From assembly GCA_900768815.1 (NCBI GenBank), contig CAAGEE010000009.1, positions 1 to 64,000 on the forward strand: 64,000 nt of DNA, read 5' to 3'. The notes beneath the pieces are model-generated. The model saw only the letters and a list, made by a program, of their open reading frames with translations. It ran no database searches and had not been told where the DNA came from. Source of the DNA: Bacilli bacterium (GTDB taxonomy: Bacteria; Bacillota_I; Bacilli_A; RF39; UBA660). Of this stretch, positions 18,231 to 26,442 are shown piece by piece. The translations under genes were made by a program, and so were the position numbers. Positions within the stretch are counted from its first letter, which is position 1, and each line of letters begins with the position of its first letter.

Positions 18231-19262
18231 ATGCTAAACATTATCACAAGAAAAAATAAAAGTAATAAAAAATACTATTTTCTCTACATCTTCACAAACA
18301 TAATTTTAATAGTACTACTTACTAGTCATTATTATATTAACAATATATATACTTCTACTATTAAAAACAAACTACAAAATAGAGTTTTAACTATCGGCTG
18401 CACTACAGAAAATATTAATAGTCTAAATAAAATAAATCACATCACTTCAGTTTCAAAGTACTACCAAAGTACTATAATGTTTGATACTAACAACAGTAAA
18501 TATGTCTTAAACTACTACAATTTAAACTTTGGAAAAGTACATACATCAAACTTATCGTCTAATCAAGTTATAGTCTCAAACGACATAAAGTCAAATTCAA
18601 TAACACTTTACCTAAATAACGAAAAGTATATCTTCAAAGTAGTAGGTAAACACGATAATAAATATCTTAATACAAATGAAATAATTGTATCAGAAGAGTT
18701 TATGAAAAAGCTAAATAAAGGACTTTCTAAAAATGAATTTAATATTATAGTTGATGATTATAATAATATAAATTATGTTTCTAAAGAACTGTCAAAAAAT
18801 AACTGTGAAGTACTAATTCAAAATGACTCAAACCAACAAAATATTAAAATGTATAATCTTATCTTAAAAGTATTCTTGATAGGGGAAGTACTAATAATTC
18901 TACTAATAGTAAACACTCTAACACTTCTAACAAAAGACTTAATAAATACTAATAGTAAAGATATAGCTCTCCTAAAAATATATGGTTTTCATAATTCAAA
19001 AATTTTAAAATTACTAGTCTTAAGTATAAGCAAAGAAAATATAAAAAATTCACTCTTAATATATATTATTCTAAGTATAGTATATACATTTTTAACCAAG
19101 TTTCACTTAATCTCAAAGACCTACTTAAACTACCTTGAATTTATGGTAATAATACTATTAATTATAATTCTCATTTCTATACTATTAATCATAATTTCCA
19201 TACTAAGTTTAAGAAAACAAAATCAAAAACCTATTATTTCTCTCCTAAAAGAGAACTCATAA
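18231..19262 (+). CDS. FtsX/MacB-like permease, second half-transporter
   Basis: At 343 aa it has the same plan as its neighbour: N-terminal helix (about residues 15-35), a shorter extracytoplasmic domain, and three C-terminal helices with the contact segment LLKIYGFHNSKILKLL. Sequence identity to the first permease looks low, so this is a heteromeric pair or an ancient split of a long bacteriocin-associated permease. The start is one base after the previous stop, with AAGGAG in the end of that gene. Confidence 0.75.
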   Translation: MLNIITRKNKSNKKYYFLYIFTNIILIVLLTSHYYINNIYTSTIKNKLQNRVLTIGCTTENINSLNKINHITSVSKYYQSTIMFDTNNSKYVLNYYNLNFGKVHTSNLSSNQVIVSNDIKSNSITLYLNNEKYIFKVVGKHDNKYLNTNEIIVSEEFMKKLNKGLSKNEFNIIVDDYNNINYVSKELSKNNCEVLIQNDSNQQNIKMYNLILKVFLIGEVLIILLIVNTLTLLTKDLINTNSKDIALLKIYGFHNSKILKLLVLSISKENIKNSLLIYIILSIVYTFLTKFHLISKTYLNYLEFMVIILLIIILISILLIIISILSLRKQNQKPIISLLKENS

Positions 19263-19279
19263 ATAGTACTATATACCAG

Positions 19280-19315
19280 TGAACTGAACTCAAAAAGTTG
19301 GACAGTTTATAAAGT
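19280..19315 (+). mobile_element. Possible solitary IS3-family (IS150-like) terminal inverted repeat
   Basis: The sequence TGAACTGAACTC followed by AAAAAGTTGGACAG closely resembles the end of IS150-group elements (TGxACTGxxCCC-AAAAGTTGGACA). No transposase fragment follows and no partner end is seen nearby, so at most it is a scar. A chance match cannot be excluded. Confidence 0.35.
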
Positions 19316-19426
19316 ATTAAATACAAATAGGTAAATATAAGAGATTACTAATATTGTTTAAAATAAATTTCTATGCATTTAAAAAATATTGGTACAAGCC
19401 AATATAGCAAAAAACATCACCTAACT

Positions 19427-19462
19427 AAAAAGCCCGTCTCCATGTTTTAGAAACGAGCTTTT
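19427..19462 (-). terminator. Terminator of the minus-strand binding-protein gene
   Basis: On the minus strand AAAAGCTCGTTTC pairs with GAGACGGGCTTTT with two G-U pairs and ends in T. On the plus strand the same positions are A-C mismatches, so it mainly serves the minus strand. Confidence 0.7.
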
Positions 19463-19488
19463 CTATTTATAAATCAATCTAACTTTTC

Positions 19489-20487
19489 TTACTTCTCACT
19501 ATAAATCAATTTATCGTATGAAACTTTACTATTTAAAACACCATTATCTATCATAATATCTTGTAAATGATCAAATGATTCTTCACTAAATTTAGTAGTC
19601 TTAGGCCAAGCATCTATCTTTCTATATCTAGCAACTACTATTTCTAAATCATTTAGTGAAGTATCAGGAAATTGACTAAGTATTGCTTCTGCTACTTCTT
19701 TGTCAGAACTATTATGTACAAAGTCTAATCCTTTTTGAATTGCCTTTGTAAAATTACTAATCAATTCACTATTTTTCTCAATATAACTTCCTCTTGCTGA
19801 ATAAGATGTATATGGCACAACTCCACCAAGTTCTCCTATACTAGCAACAACATATCCATAGCCTTGTTGTTCTATTTCTAAGGCATTAGGCTCAAATAAT
19901 GTAACAAAGTCTCCTTGACCAGAAATAAATGCTCCACCCATTGCTGCAAAAGCAATAGAAGTATCTATCTCTAAATCATTTTTTGGATTAATTCCATTCT
20001 GTTTAAGTGCCCATTCAAAAGTCATCTCTGGCATACCACCAGCACGTCCTCCAATAACACTTTTTCCTTTTAAATCATTCAAAGTAAAATTATCAATTTT
20101 TTCTCTAGATACTAAGAATGATCCATCTTTTTGTGTAAGTTGTGCAAAAGTCTTCAAATAGTCTTTTTCTTTTGCATTATAAACATAAATTGTTCCCTCA
20201 CTTCCACAAAAACCAATATCAGCATCACCTGATAATACAGCCGCTGTAACCTTATCAGCACCAGCAGTTAAGATAAGATCTATATCAATTCCAACTTCCT
20301 TAAAATAACCTTTTTCAATAGCAACATACTGTGGAGCATAGAAAATTGTATGGGCAACCTCTGCCAACGTCACTTTTGTTCTTTTATTCTCATTTTTCTT
20401 AGAATGGTTAAAATCTAAAAATAGGGAACCTACCATTAGAAAAACTAAAGCAAAAAACAAACAATAATATAAAATATTCTTTTTCAT
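19489..20487 (-). CDS. NMT1/THI5-like ABC substrate-binding protein, membrane anchored
   Basis: This extracytoplasmic binding protein (332 aa) belongs to the family that serves nitrate, sulfonate or thiamine-precursor importers: VTLAEVAHTIFYAPQYVAIEKGYF, DIDLILTAGADKVTAAVLSGDADIGF, then KGKSVIGGRAGGMPEM. The N terminus is a hydrophobic helix without a lipobox cysteine, so it appears held by an uncleaved anchor. ATG 20487 is chosen because AAAGGAG precedes it; an upstream extension would run across the divergent promoter. No permease is adjacent. It would fit the orphan permease/ATPase pair at 4.2-5.7 kb. Confidence 0.8.
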   Translation of the reverse strand: MKKNILYYCLFFALVFLMVGSLFLDFNHSKKNENKRTKVTLAEVAHTIFYAPQYVAIEKGYFKEVGIDIDLILTAGADKVTAAVLSGDADIGFCGSEGTIYVYNAKEKDYLKTFAQLTQKDGSFLVSREKIDNFTLNDLKGKSVIGGRAGGMPEMTFEWALKQNGINPKNDLEIDTSIAFAAMGGAFISGQGDFVTLFEPNALEIEQQGYGYVVASIGELGGVVPYTSYSARGSYIEKNSELISNFTKAIQKGLDFVHNSSDKEVAEAILSQFPDTSLNDLEIVVARYRKIDAWPKTTKFSEESFDHLQDIMIDNGVLNSKVSYDKLIYSEK

Positions 20488-20566
20488 AAATCTCCTTTCA
20501 ACTAAAATATTATATGAATAATAGTTCTTTTGTGTTATATTATTAAGTAGAAAGAAAGGAGAAAAT

Positions 20567-21103
20567 ATGAAAGTATTAGTAATTTCAGATATACATGGTA
20601 TCAAGACAAATTTGCCTTTAATTAAAGATAGATTTATTGAATTAAAATGTGAACTTTTAATAGTATTAGGGGATTTATATTACAACTACGGAAGAGAAGA
20701 TGCTAAGGATTATGATCCTGAATATGTAAGAGAATTTTTAGACTCGTTTTCTGATAAAATGATTTGCATGCAAGGAAATTGTGATGAGTATATAGATGTT
20801 CATGATGAGCCGTTTGATATTATTCCTGGTTATTTTAGTACAAAAATAAATGATAAAACTATTTACTTAACTCATGGACATATATATAATAAAAATCACT
20901 GGTCTAAAGAAGATTCTATTTTACTTCTAGGTCATACTCATATTGCTGAAATTACAACTATTGGTACAACTACCTATATTAATCCTGGTTCTATTTCACT
21001 ACCTTTAGGTAAAGAACCGGCAAGTTATATGGTTATTGATGACAATAAATTTACAATTGCTGATATTAATGACCGTATAATTTATGAAAAAGAAATATTA
21101 TAG
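20567..21103 (+). CDS. yfcE: YfcE-type metallophosphodiesterase
   Basis: This small calcineurin-like phosphoesterase (178 aa) has the full metal-ligand series: SDIHG (D8, H10), GDLYYN, GNCDE, THGH and GHTH. The closing INPGSISLPLG motif is characteristic of YfcE/MJ0936 proteins, which hydrolyse phosphodiester bonds in vitro with an undefined cellular substrate. Promoter TGTTATATT at 20533-20541 and the site AAAGGAG lie directly upstream. It is divergent from the binding-protein gene. Confidence 0.88.
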   Translation: MKVLVISDIHGIKTNLPLIKDRFIELKCELLIVLGDLYYNYGREDAKDYDPEYVREFLDSFSDKMICMQGNCDEYIDVHDEPFDIIPGYFSTKINDKTIYLTHGHIYNKNHWSKEDSILLLGHTHIAEITTIGTTTYINPGSISLPLGKEPASYMVIDDNKFTIADINDRIIYEKEIL

Positions 21104-21114
21104 GCAAGATAAAC

Positions 21115-21155
21115 TTGCAAAAAAATAGCAAATGTGGTATAATATAGCCACATTT
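21115..21155 (+). promoter_or_regulatory. Adhesin-sortase operon promoter with palindromic operator
   Basis: TTGCAA (21115-21120) and an extended -10 TGGTATAAT (21135-21143) are spaced by 17 bp. AAATGTGG (21130-21137) and CCACATTT (21148-21155) form an 8-bp inverted repeat enclosing the -10 box, a good place for a repressor. Confidence 0.65.
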
Positions 21156-21174
21156 GAGGGGAAAGGTGAAAATT

Positions 21175-22701
21175 ATGAAATCAATATTGAAAAAGTTAAA
21201 ATTTCTAGTTGTTATGATTTTTACGGGAATCATAATGACAACCAACGTTTTAAATGTTAGTGCTGCTGCACAAACTATTTCACTAGGTTCAGGAACTAAA
21301 TTACCTGCATACTTAGCTGATTTATCATTTAAAACAAAATTATTATCATCTGGTGAATATGTATATTGCTTAGAGTATCATAAGGCAACAAGTCAAAATG
21401 TAACAGCAACATTAGTTGGAGAACTAGATGCTGGATTTGCTTACTTAATGGAACATGGTTATCCTAAAGCAAGTATAACAGGAGACTCATCAAAAGATTA
21501 TTATATAACACAAACTGCTGTTTGGTGGTATTTAGATGATACTACTGGTTCATCAAACTTAACAAGAGCATTTAAGGAAACAGCAAGTGACCCTAACAAT
21601 ATTCGTAAATATGTAAAAGAATTAGTAGCTGGAGCTAAACAAGCAAAAGCTAATGGATATGCTAAAACAAGTATTTCGTTATCAACATCAAATAGTGAAA
21701 TGAAATTATCTAGCAATTCAAAATATTTTGAATCAGAAAGTTTTACAGTATCATCTACAAATATTAGTACTTACAAAGTTTCAGTAAGTAATGCTCCAAC
21801 AGGAACAATCGTAACAGATGCTAAAGGAAACTCAAAAACAACTTTCAATAAATCCGAAAGTTTTAAAATAAGAATTCCAGCATCAAGTGTAAAAGATACA
21901 AACTTAAATATGACAGTTACTGTAAGTGCAACAGGAACCGTTAATAAAGCATATGAATATAAACCAACAAATAGTAGAATGCAAAATTGCTATCCATCAG
22001 TTTTAACTCCAGAAACACAAAATGTTTCAGCAACAGCTAAGTTAACTTTATCAACATCAAAAATTACAATTATTAAATTAGATAGAGCAACAGATAAATC
22101 CTTAGCCGGAGCAACATTAGTATTAAAAGATTCTAATGGTAATGAAATAACTAGATGGAAGTCAACAACAAATGCACACGTAATTAGAAACTTAAAAAAT
22201 GGTAGTTATACAGTTGAAGAAATAGAAGCTCCAACAGGTTATAAAAAATTAAAAGAACCAATATCATTTAAAGTTACAGATAGTAACAGAAATATTACTG
22301 TAAAAGTATACAATGATGCTAAATCAAATGTTGTAACAATTACAAAGATTGATGGTTCAACTGGAAAGGCTTTAGCAGGAGCCGTACTAGTAGTTAAAAA
22401 TGCTAAAGGAGAAGAAGTAGCAAGATTCGAAACTACAGAAGATCCAAAAGTGTTTACAGATTTAGCTGATGGTACATATACAATTGAAGAAGTACAAGCA
22501 CCATCTGGTTATAAGAAAAGTAATGATGTTATCACAATAACAATTGATGAAGAACATGCAACTCATCAAGTTACATTCTACAACTATCCAGAAGTACCTG
22601 TACCAGATACAGCAGCAACAAGTTCAATTATTATGACTATAATAGGTATATTATTAATAGGTTCTACTGTTGGATTTGTATATAAGAATGCTAAAAAATA
22701 A
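21175..22701 (+). CDS. Sortase-anchored adhesin with thioester domain and two SpaA/Cna-B domains
   Basis: The 508-aa protein has a signal peptide (cleavage after NVSA, about residue 30). An N-terminal thioester-type domain follows, in which Cys65 (YVYCLEYH) and Gln113 (YYITQTAVWWYL) can form the internal Cys-Gln thioester used by such adhesins to attach covalently to host surfaces. Two SpaA-like domains (about residues 300-390 and 395-480) carry the isopeptide-type lysine (IIKLD, ITKID) and glutamate (YTVEEIEAPTGY, YTIEEVQAPSGY). The C-terminal sorting signal is atypical: VPDTAATSS, a hydrophobic helix and KNAKK. ATG 21175 follows AAAGGTGA; a TTG at 21154 lies in the operator. The sortase gene overlaps its end. 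Confidence 0.85.
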   Translation: MKSILKKLKFLVVMIFTGIIMTTNVLNVSAAAQTISLGSGTKLPAYLADLSFKTKLLSSGEYVYCLEYHKATSQNVTATLVGELDAGFAYLMEHGYPKASITGDSSKDYYITQTAVWWYLDDTTGSSNLTRAFKETASDPNNIRKYVKELVAGAKQAKANGYAKTSISLSTSNSEMKLSSNSKYFESESFTVSSTNISTYKVSVSNAPTGTIVTDAKGNSKTTFNKSESFKIRIPASSVKDTNLNMTVTVSATGTVNKAYEYKPTNSRMQNCYPSVLTPETQNVSATAKLTLSTSKITIIKLDRATDKSLAGATLVLKDSNGNEITRWKSTTNAHVIRNLKNGSYTVEEIEAPTGYKKLKEPISFKVTDSNRNITVKVYNDAKSNVVTITKIDGSTGKALAGAVLVVKNAKGEEVARFETTEDPKVFTDLADGTYTIEEVQAPSGYKKSNDVITITIDEEHATHQVTFYNYPEVPVPDTAATSSIIMTIIGILLIGSTVGFVYKNAKK

Positions 22702-23332
22702 AAAGAAGAAATCAAGAATCTCTCCTAGTGTAACTACTACAATTTGTGCGTTAGTCATACTAATTGGGGGATTCTTTCTTTCTTATAACTATATTCAAGC
22801 AAAAAAAATTATGGCCTATGATTATATGGCCAACGTCTTCTATACAAGTAATACTAATAACATAATAGTAGATGACGGAACTCGTAATAATGAAGAAGAA
22901 ACAGTAGAAGAAGAAGTAACAGATGAATACATTGGTTACTTAAATATACCAAAGATAAATTTAACAAAAGGTTTCTACAGTAAAAATTCTAAAGAAAACG
23001 ATATAGATAAAAATATTTTAGTAATAAAAGAATCATCTTATCCAGATGTAGAAAAAGGGAACCTAATAATAGCTGGTCACTCAGGTAATAGTTGGAGAGC
23101 CTTCTTCAATGACTTATACAAATTATCAAAAGGTGACTATGCTTACGTAACATACAAAAATAAAAAATATGCTTATAAGATAGTTAATATCTATAAACAA
23201 GATAAAGTTGGTACAATAGGAATCTATCGTGATTATAATAAAACAACATTGACACTAGTAACTTGTACTAACTATGAATCAACAACACAGACTGTATACA
23301 TCGCAGAACTTCAAGAAGTAACAAATAATTAA
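22688..23332 (+). CDS. Sortase, probably dedicated to the adjacent adhesin
   Basis: This membrane-bound transpeptidase (214 aa) has an N-terminal signal anchor at about residues 15-35 and a sortase domain with GYLNIPKINL, the catalytic histidine in IIAGHSGNSW and the catalytic cysteine in TLTLVTCTN. The usual catalytic arginine after the cysteine is not evident: the strand reads TTQTVYIAEL, with Gln at the expected place. The start is uncertain. ATG 22688 overlaps the adhesin end by 14 bases but has a poor ribosome site, and TTG 22670 is an alternative. Confidence 0.82.
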   Translation: MLKNKKKKSRISPSVTTTICALVILIGGFFLSYNYIQAKKIMAYDYMANVFYTSNTNNIIVDDGTRNNEEETVEEEVTDEYIGYLNIPKINLTKGFYSKNSKENDIDKNILVIKESSYPDVEKGNLIIAGHSGNSWRAFFNDLYKLSKGDYAYVTYKNKKYAYKIVNIYKQDKVGTIGIYRDYNKTTLTLVTCTNYESTTQTVYIAELQEVTNN

Positions 23333-23355
23333 AAAAGTAAAAAGAGGGTGAGGTT

Positions 23356-24222
23356 ATGGCAAGATTGTCATTTGTAGAAAAACTAAGTGTCTTATTTAAT
23401 TTAACAACATCATCAAAACTATATCTTGTTATCCTTTTAGCAGTAATTGCGTTAGGACTAATACTTTTAACAAGTAATAGAAAAAGTGCAAAGCCAGTTA
23501 AATTTTTCTACGTTTTAATTTATATGATACTGATAGGTATAGTACTATATGTATATAAAGATAATCTAAGTAACATGATGGATTATATGATGAATAATTT
23601 ATTTATAATCATCTATTTTCCAAACTTAGCAATCTATCTAGCAGCCATACTCATCTCTAATGTAATTTGCTTAGTAACTGTTTTTGGTAAGAAAATGCCT
23701 AAGATAATAAAGAAAATAAATATTTTAATGTACTGTGTAATTAGTTATATCTTAATCCTAATTTTAAATATAATTAAAGAAAACAATCTAGATGTTTTTA
23801 ATCAATCATCAGTTTATGGAAATACAACAGCACAAGCCTTAATCGAATTAACAAGTACTATATTTATAGCTTGGATTTGTTTCCTAATAATTTATAAAAT
23901 CATCAAACCATACTTCTTTAAAGAAAAGGTACCTACAAAAGTTATAGTTAAAAAGGTCGTAAAAAAACCAGCAAACTATAAACCAATTGAGGCACCATAT
24001 CAAGTAAAAGCTGTTAATAATACAATCAAAGTAGAAAAAGAACCAAAAGAAAAGACTACTAAATATGATGACTTATTAACAATTGATGACTATAAATTAT
24101 TATTAAATATCTTAAAAGAACAAAAAGAAAAAGAACGTCAAGAAAAAGAAAGACAAGAAAGAATAGATAAAGAACAAGCAAAATATAGAGAATTACAAGA
24201 ATTATATAGAAGTGTTCAATAA
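23356..24222 (+). CDS. Membrane protein with charged coiled-coil tail, in the sortase operon
   Basis: The function is unknown. About five hydrophobic segments occupy residues 20-195 of 288. A cytoplasmic tail follows, first Lys/Val/Pro-rich and then a highly charged helix (about residues 245-285) with repeated KERQEKERQE blocks that should form a coiled coil. It starts 24 bp after the sortase with a GAGGGTGAGG site and ends at the terminator of the operon, so it is expressed with the adhesin and sortase. A role in surface-protein assembly is suggested only by position. Confidence 0.6.
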   Translation: MARLSFVEKLSVLFNLTTSSKLYLVILLAVIALGLILLTSNRKSAKPVKFFYVLIYMILIGIVLYVYKDNLSNMMDYMMNNLFIIIYFPNLAIYLAAILISNVICLVTVFGKKMPKIIKKINILMYCVISYILILILNIIKENNLDVFNQSSVYGNTTAQALIELTSTIFIAWICFLIIYKIIKPYFFKEKVPTKVIVKKVVKKPANYKPIEAPYQVKAVNNTIKVEKEPKEKTTKYDDLLTIDDYKLLLNILKEQKEKERQEKERQERIDKEQAKYRELQELYRSVQ

Positions 24223-24223
24223 C

Positions 24224-24253
24224 AGAAGTGTTCAATAACACTTCTTTTTCTTT
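24224..24253 (+). terminator. Terminator of the adhesin-sortase operon, with duplicated left arm
   Basis: AGAAGTGTT and AACACTTCT form a 9-bp stem with a CAAT loop and a T-rich tail. The 16-bp left arm is an exact tandem duplicate of 24208-24223, so the gene's stop codon lies in the first copy. Confidence 0.8.
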
Positions 24254-24280
24254 GCCTAAACCTAAAATATAAGATATAAT
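24252..24280 (+). promoter_or_regulatory. pcrA promoter
   Basis: TTGCCT and a perfect TATAAT are separated by 17 bp. The -35 box overlaps the end of the preceding terminator. Confidence 0.65.
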
Positions 24281-24302
24281 AAAAAAGGAAGTAGGTAAGA
24301 AA

Positions 24303-26405
24303 ATGAATTTAGATAATTTGAATGACAAGCAAAAAGAAGCCGTACTATATAATGATGGACCACTTCTTATAATAGCAGGTGCTGGTGCTGGTAAGACTAA
24401 AACTCTAACAAGTAAAATAGCATACATAATAGATGAACATCTAGCAACACCATACAACATTCTAGCAATTACTTTCACCAACAAAGCAGCCAAAGAAATG
24501 CGTGACAGATTATACTTACTAATTGGTGATGAGGCTAGAAAACTACAAGTATCAACATTCCATAGTTTTGGTTTAAAACTTTTAAGAGAAAACTATGAAC
24601 TATTAGGGTACGATCGTAACTTTGTTATTATGGATAGTGATGATTCTTTAACAGTAGTAAAAAAAATAATAAAAGACTTAGATTATGATCCAAAAGTATA
24701 TAATCCTAAAGCCATAAGAAATAAAATAAGTAGTTGTAAAAATGAATTAATATCTGCCAAAGCCTATGAAAAATATGCTGTAAGCGACTACGAACAAGTA
24801 ATTCAAAAAGTATATGAAAAATATGAGAAAAAACTACAACAAAATAACTCCGTAGACTTTGATGACTTATTAATTCTTCCTATAAAACTATTTAGAGAAC
24901 ACCAAGATGTTCTAGAAAAGTATCAAAACTTATATCAGTATGTTTTAATAGACGAGTACCAAGATACAAATCAAGCCCAATATATTTTAACTAAGATGAT
25001 TAGTGAGAAAAATAGACGTATAACTTGTGTTGGAGATGACTCTCAAAGTATTTATAGTTTTAGAGGAGCAAATTATAAAAATATCTTAAACTTTGAAAAC
25101 GATTATAAAGATGCTAAAACAATTCTTTTGGAACAAAACTATCGTTCAACAGGTAACATTCTAGATGCAGCCAATCAAGTAATTAAAAATAATAGAGATC
25201 GCAAAGATAAAAATCTATGGACTAATAAAGGACCTGGAGAAAAGATTAAATATTATCGTGCATATAATGAAAGAGACGAGGCACAGTACGTTATTAGAAA
25301 AATAAAAGAACTAGTTAATAGAAATGTTGAATACAAAGATATTGCGGTTCTTTATAGAACTAATGCTCAGTCTCGTGTTGTTGAAGAAGAAATGCTAAAA
25401 GAAAATTTACCATATCGTGTAATTGGAAGTTTCTATTTCTATTCTAGAAAAGAAATAAAAGACTTAATTGCATACTTAAGATTAATTCATAACTCTAAAG
25501 ATAATGTCAGTTTACTTAGAGTAATAAACACCCCAAAACGTGGAATAGGTCTAAAGACAATTGAAAACTTAACTACAAAAGCTGATATTGAAGGTATAAG
25601 TATCTATGATGCGATTGAATCAGGAAAAGAACTAGAGTTCAAAAAGACAATTGAAAAGTTAAAAAGTGTTGCTGAAGACTTAACTTTAACTGAATTAATT
25701 GACAAAGTATTAGATGCTTCTGGTATGAAAAAAGAATTAGAGAGTGAACAAACTTTAGAAGCAGAAGTAAGACTAGAAAACCTAGAAGAATTCAAGTCAA
25801 TAACTAAAGCCTTTGAAGAAAAAGAAGGACTAATTTCTCTAGAAGACTTCTTATTAGAAATTAGTTTAGTAAGTGACGTTGAAGAATATAAAGACGATCC
25901 AAATCGCATAAGTCTAATGACCGTTCACTCTGTAAAAGGACTAGAGTTTGATCATGTCTTTGTAATTGGTATGGAAGAAGGATTATTCCCACACATGAAT
26001 TCTCTTATGGAAAATGTTGCTTTAGAAGAGGAAAGACGTCTTTGTTATGTTGCTATTACAAGAGCAAGAGACGACCTACATTTAGTAAATGCTCGTCGTA
26101 GAACTTTATTCGGAAAAGAACAAGTTAATCCTGTAAGTCGTTTCATAAGTGAAATTAATCCAGATTTACTAGAGACAAATGTTAAGGATGAAATGCCTAA
26201 AAGAGAAGAAAAAATTGATACAAAAGAAATGTTTAGAGAAGAGGATGTTGACTATAAAGTTGGTGACTTTGTTTATCACGAAACATTTGGTACTGGTAAA
26301 GTTGTCGAAGTTACTAATACTCTTGTTAGTGTTGCCTTTAAGCATCCACACGGTATAAAAAAGTTAATGAAAAATCATAAAAAATTATCAAAAATTAACA
26401 ATTAA
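24303..26405 (+). CDS. pcrA: ATP-dependent 3'-5' DNA helicase PcrA/UvrD
   Basis: This superfamily-1 helicase of DNA repair and replication restart has Walker A AGAGAGKTKTL at residues 25-35, motif Ia TFTNKAAKEM, DEYQDT (Walker B), QSIYSFRGA, QNYRST and the C-terminal VHSVKGLEF and VAITRAR motifs, giving the full 1A-1B-2A-2B layout in 700 aa. The C-terminal tail VGDFVYHETFGTGKV is the PcrA-type Tudor-like end. Upstream of ligA, this is the usual Firmicute order, though a nucleotidyltransferase gene lies between. Confidence 0.95.
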   Translation: MNLDNLNDKQKEAVLYNDGPLLIIAGAGAGKTKTLTSKIAYIIDEHLATPYNILAITFTNKAAKEMRDRLYLLIGDEARKLQVSTFHSFGLKLLRENYELLGYDRNFVIMDSDDSLTVVKKIIKDLDYDPKVYNPKAIRNKISSCKNELISAKAYEKYAVSDYEQVIQKVYEKYEKKLQQNNSVDFDDLLILPIKLFREHQDVLEKYQNLYQYVLIDEYQDTNQAQYILTKMISEKNRRITCVGDDSQSIYSFRGANYKNILNFENDYKDAKTILLEQNYRSTGNILDAANQVIKNNRDRKDKNLWTNKGPGEKIKYYRAYNERDEAQYVIRKIKELVNRNVEYKDIAVLYRTNAQSRVVEEEMLKENLPYRVIGSFYFYSRKEIKDLIAYLRLIHNSKDNVSLLRVINTPKRGIGLKTIENLTTKADIEGISIYDAIESGKELEFKKTIEKLKSVAEDLTLTELIDKVLDASGMKKELESEQTLEAEVRLENLEEFKSITKAFEEKEGLISLEDFLLEISLVSDVEEYKDDPNRISLMTVHSVKGLEFDHVFVIGMEEGLFPHMNSLMENVALEEERRLCYVAITRARDDLHLVNARRRTLFGKEQVNPVSRFISEINPDLLETNVKDEMPKREEKIDTKEMFREEDVDYKVGDFVYHETFGTGKVVEVTNTLVSVAFKHPHGIKKLMKNHKKLSKINN

Positions 26406-26442
26406 TAATTAATAATTAATAATAGATTTTTAGGAGGTTAAA

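Noticed and set aside
21106..21127. GCAAG-ataaa-CTTGC hairpin as a terminator for the phosphodiesterase gene
   Set aside because: It is followed by A residues, not T, and overlaps the -35 of the next promoter.
26398..26424. Tandem attaata repeat between pcrA and the nucleotidyltransferase gene
   Set aside because: Three copies of a 7-base AT unit in AT-rich DNA; slippage, no functional sign.
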